Source of the DNA: Stenotrophomonas raiganjensis (SeqCode)
GTDB taxonomy: Bacteria; Pseudomonadota; Gammaproteobacteria; Xanthomonadales; Xanthomonadaceae
NCBI RefSeq assembly: GCF_030658505.1
Contig: NZ_JAUTXR010000172.1
Span: 1 to 5,750, forward strand
DNA length: 5,750 bases
Direction: 5' to 3'
In this document: in pieces, positions 5,690 through 5,750 of the stretch
Layout: the number at the start of each line of letters is the position of its first letter
Position numbering within the stretch: position 1 is the stretch's first letter
The notes under the pieces: model-generated
The model's input: only the letters and a program-made list of their open reading frames with translations
Database searches by the model: none
Told to the model about the DNA's origin: nothing
Translations under genes and position numbers: made by a program

Positions 5690-5750
5690 GTGTACTTCAA
5701 GTCCCTGGATTACCCGGTCATTGTCATCGACAACGACTACGAATCGCCGC
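5690..5750 (+). CDS. Orn/Lys/Arg decarboxylase, N-terminal fragment
   Basis: Only the first 20 codons are visible; the gene runs off the window. It starts with GTG seven bases after AAGGAG. The residues MYFKSLDYPVIVIDNDYESP match the opening strand of the CheY-like wing domain (OKR_DC_1_N) of PLP-dependent arginine, lysine or ornithine decarboxylases. In many proteobacterial members this reads as a hydrophobic strand of the pattern P-x-(I/V)-x-I-D-x-D. Such enzymes make polyamine precursors or consume protons under acid stress in the cytoplasm. The main alternative is a response-regulator receiver domain, which has a similar first strand followed by acidic residues. Specificity for arginine, lysine or ornithine cannot be judged from this fragment. 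The gene is divergent from the envelope cluster. Confidence 0.6.
   Translation, partial: MYFKSLDYPVIVIDNDYESP

Overview
This is a GC-rich chromosomal window from a gammaproteobacterium, most probably Stenotrophomonas (S. maltophilia complex) or a close Xanthomonadaceae relative. The main clue is two inverted pairs of short palindromic repeats that begin with GTAG, the SMAG/REP type typical of S. maltophilia. The other clues are codon usage very rich in G/C at third positions and a GlnE of Xanthomonadaceae type. The species call is an inference from these features, not from a search.

Layout. Bases 1-302 hold no convincing gene. They contain a strong intrinsic terminator with a UUCG tetraloop (124-158), a SMAG repeat dimer (198-270) and a probable -10 box set so close to the next gene that its mRNA may be leaderless. 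Bases 303-3098 (+) encode complete GlnE, the bifunctional glutamine synthetase adenylyltransferase/deadenylylase. Bases 3099-3221 lie between convergent genes and are mostly a second SMAG dimer of a different subfamily (3124-3209). Bases 3222-3782 (-) encode a YhhQ/VUT-family queuosine-precursor transporter with its own sigma-70-like promoter at 3813-3841.

Farther right, three minus-strand genes read as one unit of exported proteins: a 75-residue lipoprotein (5536-5309), a DUF2145 periplasmic protein (5260-4409) and a 171-residue signal-peptide protein of unknown function (4373-3858). Gaps are 48 and 35 bases, and the second and third genes have clear ribosome binding sites. The divergent intergenic region 5537-5689 carries a 25-bp palindrome, a G15 homopolymer and a long imperfect inverted repeat around that homopolymer. 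The window ends 20 codons into a plus-strand gene that looks like the N-terminal wing domain of an Orn/Lys/Arg decarboxylase.

How the genes relate. GlnE controls nitrogen assimilation through glutamine synthetase, and the transporter feeds tRNA queuosine modification. The three envelope genes probably act together but have no known pathway. The decarboxylase would serve polyamine synthesis or acid resistance. The only conspicuous non-housekeeping items are the envelope trio of unknown function and the G-tract region upstream of it. I see no CRISPR array, insertion sequence, phage gene or defence system.
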